From Sipunculus nudus (Eukaryota; Annelida; Sipuncula; Golfingiida; Sipunculidae): 64,000 bases of DNA. Position numbers and translations under genes: made by a program. Location of the stretch: contig JAPPUL010000069.1 of the NCBI GenBank assembly GCA_026874595.1, positions 370,001 through 434,000 of the forward strand, given 5' to 3'. The notes under the pieces were generated by a model. The model ran no database searches. It was not told where the DNA came from and saw only the letters and a list, made by a program, of their open reading frames with translations. Below are positions 28,006 to 36,673 of the stretch, one piece after another (position 1 is the first letter of the stretch; each line of letters starts with the position of its first letter).

Positions 28006-29250
28006 ATGGCATATGAGATATTCTATAAATACCTGTTTCCGCTGTTATCCGATACAGACTTATCATTCCTAAGAATATTTAAATATATAACCTTCCGAGC
28101 AAGCTATGCACTAGTAAGCGCTTTAGCTCTATCCTTAATATTTGGTCCCTATCTAATAAAGTACCTAAAAAGGAGGAACGCAAAACAGCCAATAAGGGAT
28201 GATGGACCAAAGACACATAAAACTAAATCAAGCACACCAACAATGGGAGGGGTTCTAATTGTAGGGTCTATACTAATCTCGACATTGTTTTGGGGCCGAC
28301 TTGATTTTACTTATATAATACTTTTACTCTTTGTAGTTGTATCATTTGGACTTATAGGTTTTATAGACGATTATAAAAAGCTTAGCCTAAAGTCCTCAAA
28401 AGGACTATCTGCCTCCCTAAAGCTTTTCCTACAAATAGTTATCTCAGTAATTTGCATGTTTATAATAACAGAAATATCATTAAAAGAGCTTGTAAACACT
28501 CTACCAAAACACATATCAGACTACATATCAAAAGGACACCACTTAAATTATGAAGAACTAAGCTACTTTGCAAAAAAGCCGATCCTGCCGTTATACATAC
28601 CCTTCATAGACAATTATATATTTGACATGTATAAATACTCCATTAGTTTTATTTTGCCGATATTAGATACTCCTATCGTAATACCGTATCTATACATAAT
28701 ATTTGGGTCATTTGTAATAGCGGCATCGTCAAACGCAGTGAATTTAACAGATGGGCTTGACGGGCTTGCGATAGGGCTTGTAATCTTTGTTGGCATTGCT
28801 TTTGGGATACTTGCTTATCTGTCTGGGAATATAAACATAACAGAGTATCTAAACATAGCCTATATAAGTCAAGGAGGAGAGCTTTCGGTATTCACAACGG
28901 CTTTTGTAGGAGGGTGTATAGGGTTTTTGTGGTATAATTGTCATCCTGCACAGATTTTCATGGGGGATACAGGATCTTTATCACTTGGAGGCGTTGTTGG
29001 GGTTTTGGCGGTGATACTTAAGAAAGAGTTTTTGCTAATAATAATAGGAGGGGTATTCGTGCTTGAGCTTTTGTCGGTTATATTACAAGTCCTTTATTAT
29101 AAATGCACAAAGAGACGGATATTTAAGATGGCGCCAATCCATCATCACTTTGAATTAAGCGGCTGGGCAGAATCTCAGGTTATAATAAGGTTTTGGATAG
29201 TGGGAATAATTCTTGCATTAATCGGGCTTTCGACATTGAAGTTGCAATAA
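28006..29250 (+). CDS. mraY: Phospho-N-acetylmuramoyl-pentapeptide transferase
   Basis: 414 residues with about ten membrane helices. PIRDDGPKTHKTKSSTPTMG is the family signature near residues 62-81; IGFIDDYKK carries the essential aspartates; NAVNLTDGLDGLAIG and FMGDTGSLSLGG are the remaining active-site loops; APIHHHFE is the cytoplasmic histidine motif. It transfers phospho-MurNAc-pentapeptide to undecaprenyl phosphate to give lipid I. The stop TAA overlaps the ATG of the next gene by one base (TAATG). There is an extra stretch at about 165-210 between helices compared with typical 360-residue MraY. The ribosome-binding region is occupied by a 17-bp repeat. Confidence 0.96.
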   Translation: MAYEIFYKYLFPLLSDTDLSFLRIFKYITFRASYALVSALALSLIFGPYLIKYLKRRNAKQPIRDDGPKTHKTKSSTPTMGGVLIVGSILISTLFWGRLDFTYIILLLFVVVSFGLIGFIDDYKKLSLKSSKGLSASLKLFLQIVISVICMFIITEISLKELVNTLPKHISDYISKGHHLNYEELSYFAKKPILPLYIPFIDNYIFDMYKYSISFILPILDTPIVIPYLYIIFGSFVIAASSNAVNLTDGLDGLAIGLVIFVGIAFGILAYLSGNINITEYLNIAYISQGGELSVFTTAFVGGCIGFLWYNCHPAQIFMGDTGSLSLGGVVGVLAVILKKEFLLIIIGGVFVLELLSVILQVLYYKCTKRRIFKMAPIHHHFELSGWAESQVIIRFWIVGIILALIGLSTLKLQ

Positions 29251-30056
29251 TGTATTTAAAGAATCTAAAGATAGAGTCAAACGAACATATACGAAATAGG
29301 TTTTACCGTTTAGTAGTTGAGGATTTTAAGATATCAAAAGAGAGTAAGCCGGGTCAATTTGTACATATAAAGGGGACAGAGAAAAAAGCCCCGCTTTTAA
29401 GGCGTCCCTTTAGCATATACAAAAAAGAGGGAGATAAGATACATATATTGTACGAGGTAATAGGGCTTGGGACAAAGCTTTTGTCGAAGATGGGCAGTGG
29501 GATGGAACTTAGCATATTGGGTCCGCTTGGGAGTGGTTTTACAACTGGTGAAATTGTAAAGACTAAGTATAGAAAGATGCTATTAGTTGGAGGCGGGATA
29601 GGGATAGCGCCGTTGCAGTTTTTATATGAGGAGCTAAAGCAAGATGTTTTTGAGGATGTTGGGATAAAGGATGTTGGGATAAAGGATGTAGAAATAGAAG
29701 TGGCACTTGGATTTGGGAGTGAGAGTTTAGTTATAGGGGTGGATGAGTTTTTGGGGGTGGGAATAAAGCCAATAGTCTATACGGAAGACGGAACATATGG
29801 TAAAAAAGGCTTTGTAACACAATATCTTAAAGAGGCAAGTAAGACTTACGATATAATATACGCCTGTGGGCCTATGGGGATGCTAAAAGAAGTACTCAGA
29901 ATCAAAGGAGCGGCTGTCCATTGCGAGGTATCAGTACATAATTTCATGGGTTGCGGGTATGGGGTATGCCTTGGGTGCGTTATAGACGTATGCGGAGAAT
30001 ATAAGAGGGTATGTAAGGAAGGGCCTGTATTTAAGGGTAAGAATCTAACTATATAA
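29250..30056 (+). CDS. pyrK: Dihydroorotate dehydrogenase electron-transfer subunit-like protein
   Basis: 268 residues from the ATG that overlaps the mraY stop; a longer frame to 29193 exists but only inside mraY. APLLRRPFSIYK is the FAD-binding motif, LLVGGGIGIAPLQFL the NAD-binding glycine loop, and CEVSVHNFMGCGYGVCLGCV with a later VCKEGPVF supplies the [2Fe-2S] cysteines. PyrK passes electrons from NADH to PyrD in pyrimidine synthesis. No pyrD gene is adjacent, so the partner is elsewhere or different. An in-frame repeat DVGIKDVGIKDVEI (about 149-162) interrupts the region between the FAD and NAD parts. Co-translation with mraY is likely. Confidence 0.85.
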   Translation: MYLKNLKIESNEHIRNRFYRLVVEDFKISKESKPGQFVHIKGTEKKAPLLRRPFSIYKKEGDKIHILYEVIGLGTKLLSKMGSGMELSILGPLGSGFTTGEIVKTKYRKMLLVGGGIGIAPLQFLYEELKQDVFEDVGIKDVGIKDVEIEVALGFGSESLVIGVDEFLGVGIKPIVYTEDGTYGKKGFVTQYLKEASKTYDIIYACGPMGMLKEVLRIKGAAVHCEVSVHNFMGCGYGVCLGCVIDVCGEYKRVCKEGPVFKGKNLTI

Positions 30057-30083
30057 ATACATGTATAACAGGGACGAAAACAA

Positions 30084-30138
30084 GAGACGGAAAAAAGAGA
30101 TGGAAAAAAAGAGATGGAAAAAAAGAGATGGAAAAAGC
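30084..30138. repeat. 14-bp tandem repeat carrying the alr start codon
   Basis: GAGATGGAAAAAAA is repeated with a 14-bp period (30097, 30111, 30125), preceded by a slightly different copy (GAGACGG...) at 30084. The ATG in the last copy (30128) starts alr; the ATGs at 30100 and 30114 lie in other frames and reach stops after 13 and 12 codons. The start region of alr has thus been multiplied. Confidence 0.93.
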
Positions 30139-31243
30139 TAAAAGTTACATAGAAATAGACCTAAGGGCACTAAGGCACAATTTAGGAGTTCTAAAAAGCT
30201 TTCTAAAGGAGAGAACAAAGGTGCTTGGAGTGGTTAAGGCGAATGCGTATGGGCTTGGGTCATTTGAGGTATGCAAAGAGCTTATTAAAGGAGGGGTAAA
30301 GGATTTTGGAGTAGCGTTATTAGAGGAGGGGATATTGCTTCGGGAGGAAGGGATAAAAGAGAACATATTGATATTCTCGCCCTACACAGAAGAAGAGATA
30401 CCCTATATAATTGCCCATAATCTATTAGCAAGCATAATAAACCTTGAAAGAGGTAAAATACTTAACGAGGCAGCCCGTAAAGCAGATAAGATAGTTCGTG
30501 TACACTTGAAAGTAGATACAGGGATGGGACGACTTGGCACAGATTTCAGAAAGAGCAAAGAGTTTATAGAAGGTATAAAAGAGTTAAAGAATTTAAAGGT
30601 AGAGGGAATATACTCACATTTTGCCTCGGCCGACATAGGGGACACAGAGTATACAAACTTACAAATAACTCGCTTTAAAGAGCTAATAAGCGGGAATAGA
30701 GGGACAGGAGATAGAGGGGAAGGAATAAGTTATCACATATCAAACTCAAGTGGGATAGTATGTTATAGTGACAGTGCGCAATTTGACATGGTAAGGCCTG
30801 GCCTATTGCTCTATGGGGCTTATCCATCGGATTATATAAAGGAGCGAGTAAAAGTAGATAAGGTGGTAAATGTAAAAAGCACAATAGTATCGTTAAAAGA
30901 GCTTGAAAAGGGAGATAGTGTAAGCTACGGGAGAACATATAAGGCAGAGAGTAAAGTTAAGATAGGTATAATTCCAATAGGCTACGCAGATGGTTTTTCG
31001 ACATTATTATCAAATAAAGGGGAAGTTGTGATAAAAGGCAAGCGTGTAAAGGTAGTGGGGCGGGTCTGCATGGACTACACAGCAATTGATGTAAGCGATG
31101 TTAAAGGTGCCGGTGTAGGTGATGAAGTAACGGTACTGGGGGATGGAATAACGGAGGAGGAACAATCAAAACTAACGGGTCAAATACCCTATGAAATACT
31201 AACCTCACTATCCCGAAGACTTGTAAGACTATATAAAAAATAA
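30128..31243 (+). CDS. alr: Alanine racemase
   Basis: 371 residues. The PLP lysine is in VVKANAYGLG (Lys37); HLKVDTGMGRLG and IYSHFASAD are barrel motifs; the catalytic tyrosine is in SVSYGRTYKA (about 260); GRVCMDYTAIDVS closes the active site. It makes D-alanine for the D-Ala-D-Ala used by MurF, which fits its place just after the mur genes. Start chosen as the last of three tandemly repeated ATGs, because only this frame is open. A short GDRGEG/NRGTGDRG expansion lies near residue 197. Confidence 0.95.
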   Translation: MEKAKSYIEIDLRALRHNLGVLKSFLKERTKVLGVVKANAYGLGSFEVCKELIKGGVKDFGVALLEEGILLREEGIKENILIFSPYTEEEIPYIIAHNLLASIINLERGKILNEAARKADKIVRVHLKVDTGMGRLGTDFRKSKEFIEGIKELKNLKVEGIYSHFASADIGDTEYTNLQITRFKELISGNRGTGDRGEGISYHISNSSGIVCYSDSAQFDMVRPGLLLYGAYPSDYIKERVKVDKVVNVKSTIVSLKELEKGDSVSYGRTYKAESKVKIGIIPIGYADGFSTLLSNKGEVVIKGKRVKVVGRVCMDYTAIDVSDVKGAGVGDEVTVLGDGITEEEQSKLTGQIPYEILTSLSRRLVRLYKK

Positions 31244-31247
31244 TACC

Positions 31248-31277
31248 TTGACAAAGCCTAAAAAAAATATTTATATT
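31248..31277 (+). promoter_or_regulatory. Sigma-70-type promoter before mrp
   Basis: TTGACA at 31248-31253 is a perfect -35 box. TTATAT (17-bp spacing) or TATATT (18-bp spacing) follows at 31271-31277. It lies 4 bases after the alr stop and about 65 bases before the mrp ATG, so mrp probably has its own promoter inside the long + strand run. Confidence 0.55.
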
Positions 31278-31342
31278 TTCACTTAGTAAAAAGGAACAAA
31301 AAAAGAATATAAATCAAAACATAAATTTGGAGCAAATCCTAA

Positions 31343-32338
31343 ATGAGTACAATAGATAAAAACTTAATAATGCGGGCGCTAAGGACTGTAATGGATCCGG
31401 AGCTTGGGAAGGATCTAGTATCGCTTAATATGGCAAAGCCAGAATGGATAGAGATTGACGGCACTACTGTAAAGGCCCAAGTTGAGCTTACAACATCAGG
31501 CTGTCCATTAAAGACAAAGATAGAAACAGATTGTAAAGAAGCGATAATGCGGGTACCAGGAGTAAAGAGCGTAGATATAAACTTCACAGCAAAGGCAGCG
31601 CCAGAAAGAGAGATAAAACTAGATAACATAAAACGAATAATAGCAGTATCAAGCGGTAAGGGAGGGGTTGGAAAGAGCACAGTAGCAACAAACATAGCAA
31701 AAGCATTTAAGGAAGCGGGTTTCAAAGTAGGATTACTTGACGGAGATATATACGGACCAAACATACCGACGTTACTTGAGAATTATGGGAGGCCCTCGGC
31801 GTCAAGCGATGATAAGATGCTACCTATAGAACATGATGGAATAAAGTTCATATCAATAGGTTCGTTACTAGATGCGGGACAACCGGTGATATGGCGTGGG
31901 CCGATGTTGCATGGGGTGGTAAAGCAATTTTTATCTGATGTTATATGGGGAGATCTGGATTATTTATTTGTAGACTTACCACCAGGCACAGGCGACGTAC
32001 ATCTATCACTATGCCAATTAATAGACTTAGCGGGAGCAATAGTAGTAACGACACCACAAAAGTTGTCTGTAACAGATGTAAAGAAAGGGATAGGAATGTT
32101 TAGACAATTACAAGTAAATGTACTTGGGATAGTAGAAAACATGAGTTATTACCAGGGGACAGATGGAGAGAAGATATATGTATTTGGCAAAGATGGTGGA
32201 AAAGAGTTATCAGAAGAATGGCACTTACCGCTACTGGCACAAATACCGATAGATCCTGCAATATGTGAAAATACAGAAGCTGGAGTAAAATACCTAAAGC
32301 CGATAGTAGATAGAATAAATAGTGCTATATTGGTATAA
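31343..32338 (+). CDS. mrp: Mrp/ApbC-type P-loop ATPase lacking the CxxC motif
   Basis: 331 residues. An N-terminal MIP18/DUF59-like domain (about 1-95; VMDPELGKDLVSLNM) is followed by a MinD-like ATPase with deviant Walker A SSGKGGVGKSTVATN (about 100-114), LLDGDIYGPNIPTLL, and FVDLPPGTGDVHLS. Relatives such as ApbC and Nbp35 carry or transfer Fe-S clusters through a CxxC after ENMSYF. Here that place reads ENMSYYQGTDGEKIYVFG with no cysteine. Some bacterial Mrp proteins share this loss, so it may be a separate subfamily rather than a defect. Own promoter upstream; GGAG lies 10 bases before the ATG. Confidence 0.9.
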   Translation: MSTIDKNLIMRALRTVMDPELGKDLVSLNMAKPEWIEIDGTTVKAQVELTTSGCPLKTKIETDCKEAIMRVPGVKSVDINFTAKAAPEREIKLDNIKRIIAVSSGKGGVGKSTVATNIAKAFKEAGFKVGLLDGDIYGPNIPTLLENYGRPSASSDDKMLPIEHDGIKFISIGSLLDAGQPVIWRGPMLHGVVKQFLSDVIWGDLDYLFVDLPPGTGDVHLSLCQLIDLAGAIVVTTPQKLSVTDVKKGIGMFRQLQVNVLGIVENMSYYQGTDGEKIYVFGKDGGKELSEEWHLPLLAQIPIDPAICENTEAGVKYLKPIVDRINSAILV

Positions 32339-32339
32339 T

Positions 32340-32367
32340 TTGTATAGCTTACGGAAAATGTTATAAT
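32340..32367 (+). promoter_or_regulatory. Extended -10 promoter before the STAS gene
   Basis: TTGTAT at 32340-32345 and TATAAT at 32362-32367 are 16 bp apart, with TGT directly before the -10 (TGTTATAAT, extended -10). It starts right after the mrp stop and lies about 95 bases before the STAS gene. Confidence 0.5.
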
Positions 32368-32460
32368 GAAAATATTATAGTATGCTTAAGTATATATAAA
32401 AAATATTATAATTACCTTTAATGCTGTGATAACAAATATAAAGTAATATAGGGAGACATT

Positions 32461-32799
32461 TTGGAGATACTACTACGAGAGAGCGGGAATGGAGTATTAA
32501 TATTTGATATTACAGGAGAAATAAATCTAGAAAGCACTCCGTTGATAAAGAAGCATGTTAAGGAAGCAACAAATCGTGGTAAGAAAGATATTATAGTAAA
32601 TCTGAAGAAGGTAACATACATAGACAGCTCAGGGATAGGAGGATTGATATCTATATTCACACAGCTTAAAAAAAAAGGAGGAAGCTTAAAAATAATTAAT
32701 ATGTATGAAGCTGTAAGAAAGGTATTTGAACTTACTAGACTAACGGGCTTTTTTGAAATATATGAAAATGAAGATGAAGCATTAAGGTCGTATGGATAA
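32461..32799 (+). CDS. STAS-domain anti-sigma factor antagonist
   Basis: 112 residues, a single STAS domain. VLIFDITGEINLESTPLIKK is the first strand-helix unit; TYIDSSGIGGLISI contains the DSSG motif (about 55-58) whose serine is phosphorylated by a cognate anti-sigma kinase in SpoIIAA/RsbV proteins. Unphosphorylated antagonist binds the kinase and releases a sigma factor. Neither kinase nor phosphatase gene is nearby. The start codon is TTG, supported by GGGAG at 32451-32455 five bases upstream. It has its own probable promoter. Which sigma factor it serves is unknown. Confidence 0.9.
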   Translation: MEILLRESGNGVLIFDITGEINLESTPLIKKHVKEATNRGKKDIIVNLKKVTYIDSSGIGGLISIFTQLKKKGGSLKIINMYEAVRKVFELTRLTGFFEIYENEDEALRSYG

Positions 32800-32907
32800 C
32801 TGTTTGTTTAAAGGGATATTAGCGGATTAAGCGCTATAGTTTAGAGGCTTTCATAATTAATATAGGTGATAAAACATAATGGAGAGAAAAAAGAGGAATA
32901 AAGATAT

Positions 32908-34044
32908 ATGAAAGATTTCATATTCACATCAGAATCGGTATCAGAGGGACATCCTGACAAAGTAGCAGATCAAATATCAGATGCGATAGTAGATAAAATA
33001 CTAGAACAAGATCCTAAAGGACGTATAGCCTGCGAGACAATGGTATCAACGGGACTTGTAATGCTTGCCGGCGAGATTACAACCCATGCAGATATAGACT
33101 ATCAAAAGATAGTACGCAATACGATAGAAGAGATAGGTTATAATGATAGTAATATAGGGTTTGATTATAAGACCTGCTGCGTACAAAACGGTATAATAAA
33201 ACAATCAAAAGACATAGCCTTAGGAGTTGATAAAGGGGGAGCAGGAGATCAGGGCATAATGTTTGGTTTTGCAATTGATGAAACAGAAGAACTTATGCCT
33301 TTGCCTATAGTGCTTGCGCATAAACTAGTTAAGAAATTATCTGATGTTAGAAAAGGAGGAGAGCTGTCATATTTACGACCAGATAGTAAGAGCCAGGTAA
33401 CAGTAGAATATAAAAACAACAAACCCCTAAGGATAGATTCAATAGTAATATCGTCTCAACATACGGAAGATGTATCAAATGAGGAACTTAAGGCCGGGAT
33501 AATAGATAAGGTTATTAATCCTGTTATAAAAGATGGTATAAAGCATGATGATCTTAAGATATATATAAACCCTACAGGTAGATTTGTAATAGGCGGGCCA
33601 CATGGAGATTGCGGACTTACCGGACGAAAGATAATAGTTGACACTTATGGAGGATACAGTCGACATGGAGGAGGAGCATTTTCTGGGAAGGATCCGTCAA
33701 AGGTAGATAGGAGTGCATCTTACATGGCTCGATACGTGGCTAAGAATCTAGTAAAAGCAGGTCTTTGTAATCGCTGCGAGGTTCAATTTGGATATGTTAT
33801 AGGTGTATCTGAGCCTGTGTCAGTATATGTTAATACATTTGGGACGGGTAAAAAGAGTGAGGATGCTATTGCAAAGATAATAAATAAATATTTTGATTTG
33901 CGACCCTTAAGCATAATAGAAAAACTTGACTTACGAAAGCCACGATACCTTAAAACAGCCTCATATGGCCATTTTGGTCGTTTAGAATCAAACTTTACCT
34001 GGGAAGACACCAAGATATCCGAAGAATTGAAGAAAGAGTTATAA
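32908..34044 (+). CDS. metK: S-adenosylmethionine synthetase
   Basis: 378 residues, normal length. [20 protein letters not shown] is the N-terminal methionine/ATP signature, [12 protein letters not shown] the loop hexapeptide region, [18 protein letters not shown] and [16 protein letters not shown] the phosphate-binding motifs. It makes SAM from methionine and ATP, which feeds RsmH, TrmD and the radical SAM enzyme in this window. The 108-bp leader shows no SAM riboswitch core. The ATG is preceded by only a weak AGAGGAA. Confidence 0.97.
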   Translation: MKDFIFTSESVSEGHPDKVADQISDAIVDKILEQDPKGRIACETMVSTGLVMLAGEITTHADIDYQKIVRNTIEEIGYNDSNIGFDYKTCCVQNGIIKQSKDIALGVDKGGAGDQGIMFGFAIDETEELMPLPIVLAHKLVKKLSDVRKGGELSYLRPDSKSQVTVEYKNNKPLRIDSIVISSQHTEDVSNEELKAGIIDKVINPVIKDGIKHDDLKIYINPTGRFVIGGPHGDCGLTGRKIIVDTYGGYSRHGGGAFSGKDPSKVDRSASYMARYVAKNLVKAGLCNRCEVQFGYVIGVSEPVSVYVNTFGTGKKSEDAIAKIINKYFDLRPLSIIEKLDLRKPRYLKTASYGHFGRLESNFTWEDTKISEELKKEL

Positions 34045-34112
34045 AGCACGTTAAAATCTATACCTAGTTCTTTTGATATTGTTTAAAGGAATAAAGACAG
34101 CAAGTCTATAAG

Positions 34113-34214
34113 GTTTTATGTTCCCAAAAGATTAAGCTCTTAGATTGCCTAAAGTTGTTTATAGTTTATTTTTTTTATGTTTTATGTTCCCAAAAGATTA
34201 AGCTCTTAGATTGC
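34113..34214. repeat. Pair of identical 36-bp direct repeats upstream of the CHAT gene
   Basis: A 36-bp sequence (GTTTTATGTTCCC...TCTTAGATTGC) occurs at 34113-34148 and again, base for base, at 34179-34214. Thirty bases separate the copies, and the second ends 10 bases before the CHAT gene ATG. Each copy has a short inverted element AAGA...TCTT. They could be a pair of regulator sites or a partly eroded 66-bp duplication. Confidence 0.92.
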
Positions 34215-34224
34215 TTCGCTTCTC

Positions 34225-35253
34225 ATGGAAAATAAGGAAAATAACATCCAAGACATTATGAGCCTAAGTCTTGATGATAATAACATGATATGCATAAGGC
34301 TACTTATATTATCAAATGAAGGCACTCCAACACTAATAAGCTACAAAAACAGGTTTAATAAGACATTATATAAAGATTTAATAAATAGGTTGTCGACGGT
34401 AGATTATAATTCAGTGGATTTAAACACTGTTTATAGAGAAATTGGGATAGATGTATATAAACTGTTATTTTTAGATGGAGAAGAGAGTAAACTAGATGCA
34501 ATAGATAATATTTTATTTGAGAGGTCTAACCCTCTAATAGTATTTATACACGATATGTTAGGGAATTTGCCAATAGAGTTACTAAAGAAAGACAAAAAGA
34601 TGCTAATCGAACGTAAGACAGTAACAAGGAATATAGAGTTAGAGACACTAAGCCTTGGTGGAGATGCACCAGATTACGAGTCTTCTTTAGAAAACTATTT
34701 ATCGATATTGCTTATAGTAGATCCTTTAGGAGACTCAAAGACAGGCTATGAGGAGGGTCTTGACATTTTAGAGGGATTACAAAATTTAAATACTAAAGTA
34801 GAGGTAGATTTTATAAGTAAACCTCTTGATAAGACAGAATTTATAAATATGCTTGAACTCTACGACATAATACATTTCATAGGGCATGGAGATACCCAAG
34901 GCAATGTACCTGGATTACGTATAGACGATGATGTTGTATTGCAAGGAAATGATATTAACGGACTTTTAAAGCCGCCAAAGCTTTTATTTTTGAACGCTTG
35001 TATGACAGAAGGAATAGGAGAAAGGGATTCATCACTTAGCCTAAAGCTGCTCGGACTTGGCATAAATAATATAATTGGGACAGTATGGAAAATTCCGGAT
35101 GTAAGTTTTGCAAAATTCACATTAAACTTTTACAAATCATATTTATTAGAAGAAGATATAGTAAGCAGCTTTATAAAAGCCCAAGAACTATCAGAAGAAG
35201 ATGACATAAAACCCTATATGTTTCATCTATATAACGTCTCCAGGAGGAGATAG
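34225..35253 (+). CDS. CHAT-domain (caspase-like) protein, stand-alone
   Basis: 342 residues, no signal peptide or membrane segment. The C-terminal half is a CHAT domain: FIHDMLGNLPIELLKK resembles the start of the fold, YDIIHFIGHGDT gives the catalytic histidine (His221), and LLFLNACMTEG the catalytic cysteine (Cys259), so the His-Cys dyad is intact. The first 90 residues form an unassigned alpha/beta region rather than the usual TPR repeats. CHAT proteins are clan CD proteases related to caspase and separase and are often part of defence or signalling modules. No obvious target, effector or sensor gene lies beside it: metK is upstream and yebC downstream. Function unknown; the domain call is firm. 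Confidence 0.85.
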   Translation: MENKENNIQDIMSLSLDDNNMICIRLLILSNEGTPTLISYKNRFNKTLYKDLINRLSTVDYNSVDLNTVYREIGIDVYKLLFLDGEESKLDAIDNILFERSNPLIVFIHDMLGNLPIELLKKDKKMLIERKTVTRNIELETLSLGGDAPDYESSLENYLSILLIVDPLGDSKTGYEEGLDILEGLQNLNTKVEVDFISKPLDKTEFINMLELYDIIHFIGHGDTQGNVPGLRIDDDVVLQGNDINGLLKPPKLLFLNACMTEGIGERDSSLSLKLLGLGINNIIGTVWKIPDVSFAKFTLNFYKSYLLEEDIVSSFIKAQELSEEDDIKPYMFHLYNVSRRR

Positions 35254-35375
35254 TATTTAAAAAAAAAAGGTATGAGTGTAATTTAGATAAAATTATTAAT
35301 ATTGAAAACAAAAGGTCTAATTAAAATTAAAGAAACAGAAGTTAAAAGAAACAGAAGTTATAGGAGAAGGAAGAC

Positions 35376-36092
35376 ATGTCAGGACATTCTAAGTGGCACT
35401 CAATAAAGCATAAGAAAGCGAATGCAGATGCAAAGCGAGGTAAACTATTCACAAAGATAATACGAGAGATAACAGTAGCAGCAAAGAGCGGCGGTGGTGA
35501 TGCAGATTCAAATCCGAAGCTTAGACTTGCAGTGCAAAAGGCAAAAGAAGCAAACATGCCATCAAACAACATAGAGCGAGCGATAAAGAAGGGGACAGGG
35601 GAGCTACCGGGAGTAAATTATGAAGAACTTGTCTACGAAGGCTATCTTCCAAACGGTGTTGCCTGCGTAATAGACATATTAACAGACAACAAAAACCGTA
35701 CGGTAGCAGAGATAAGAACGATATTGTCAAAAAACGGAGGAAGCCTTAGCTCAAGTGGGAGCGTTCTTTGGATGTTTGAGAAGCAGGGTGTGTTCATATT
35801 GAATGTAGAAAAGGAGAGGGAGGATGAGGTAATGGAATTGGGGATAGAGGAGGAGGCACTTAACGTGGATATAGATGAGCTTATTACAATATACACAGAC
35901 ATCAAAAACTACGATAGGATGAAAGAAGCGCTTGAGAGGGGTAATTTTAAAGTAGAGAGTGCAAGTATAAGTTGGATAGCGCAAAACCTTGTAAATCTTA
36001 ACGAATCGGAGGCTCAACGGATAATGCGGATAGTTGAATTATTAGAAGATAATGAGGATGTTCAAAGCGTATCAACGAATTTTGATTTTTGA
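35376..36092 (+). CDS. yebC: YebC/PmpR family protein (TACO1-like)
   Basis: 238 residues. MSGHSKWHSIKHKKANADAK is the family start, RGKLFTKIIREI and NIERAIKKGTGE follow, and domain II has NRTVAEIRTILSKNGGSLSSSGSV. Members are described as transcription regulators and as factors that relieve ribosome stalling on proline stretches. It directly precedes ruvC, a widespread arrangement. An acidic segment EKEREDEVMELGIEEEALN replaces the usual loop around residue 150. The stop codon is followed within 2 bases by a 13-bp triplicate repeat. Confidence 0.96.
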   Translation: MSGHSKWHSIKHKKANADAKRGKLFTKIIREITVAAKSGGGDADSNPKLRLAVQKAKEANMPSNNIERAIKKGTGELPGVNYEELVYEGYLPNGVACVIDILTDNKNRTVAEIRTILSKNGGSLSSSGSVLWMFEKQGVFILNVEKEREDEVMELGIEEEALNVDIDELITIYTDIKNYDRMKEALERGNFKVESASISWIAQNLVNLNESEAQRIMRIVELLEDNEDVQSVSTNFDF

Positions 36093-36094
36093 GA

Positions 36095-36133
36095 GCATTA
36101 TTTGAAAGCATTATTTGAAAGCATTATTTGAAG
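36095..36133. repeat. 13-bp tandem repeat, three copies
   Basis: GCATTATTTGAA(A/G) is repeated three times directly after the yebC stop codon. It fills half of the yebC-ruvC gap. The TTTGA in each copy resembles the yebC end (TTTTTGA), so the unit may have started as a copy of the stop region. Confidence 0.93.
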
Positions 36134-36184
36134 TTTTTGTTAAAGCAAAGTTATAATGAAAAGTAAAGGCAAATTAGTGGAAAG

Positions 36185-36673
36185 ATGAAGGCATTTGGAA
36201 TAGATCCTGGTCTTACGACGACGGGGTATGGAATAATAGAGAGCATAGGCAACGAGTATAAATTGATAGGGTATGGGACGATAAAGCCAGATAAAGAAAT
36301 ACGGTTAGAAGAGAAGTTATATTACATACACAAGGAATTAAAATCTAAGTTAAAAGAATATAAGCCAACGACAGTAGCAATGGAGGAATTATACTTTGCA
36401 CGAAACCGAAGTAGCGGGATAAAGGTAAGCCATGCACGAGGAGTATTAATGCTTGCGTGTTTTGAGTGTGGCTATAATGTATATGAATATGGTCCTAAAG
36501 AGCTAAAGCTTGGAATAAGCGGTTATGGAGATGCGCCGAAGGCTCAAGTTATGAGTATGGTTCAAAAGCTTCTTAGACTAGAAGAGCTTATAAAGCCAGC
36601 AGATGCCTCAGATGGCCTGGCGCTTGCAATATACCATTTAAATGTAATAAAAGCTGGAGCTATAAGAAGGTGA
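36185..36673 (+). CDS. ruvC: Holliday junction resolvase RuvC
   Basis: 162 residues. FGIDPGLTTTGYGII holds the first catalytic Asp, VAMEELYFARNRSSGIKVSHARGV the second acidic residue and the basic loop, and DASDGLALAIYHLN the last acidic pair. It cuts Holliday junctions made during recombination. The stop TGA overlaps the GTG start of ruvA, so the two are coupled. Length and motifs are normal. Confidence 0.96.
   Translation: MKAFGIDPGLTTTGYGIIESIGNEYKLIGYGTIKPDKEIRLEEKLYYIHKELKSKLKEYKPTTVAMEELYFARNRSSGIKVSHARGVLMLACFECGYNVYEYGPKELKLGISGYGDAPKAQVMSMVQKLLRLEELIKPADASDGLALAIYHLNVIKAGAIRR

Noticed and set aside
29193-29249. 19-residue extension of the PyrK-like protein
   Set aside because: It lies inside mraY; the TAATG overlap at 29248-29252 and homology put the start at 29250.
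32800-32907. SAM riboswitch upstream of metK
   Set aside because: The leader has only a weak 5-bp stem and none of the SAM-I core segments. A riboswitch covariance-model search would settle it.
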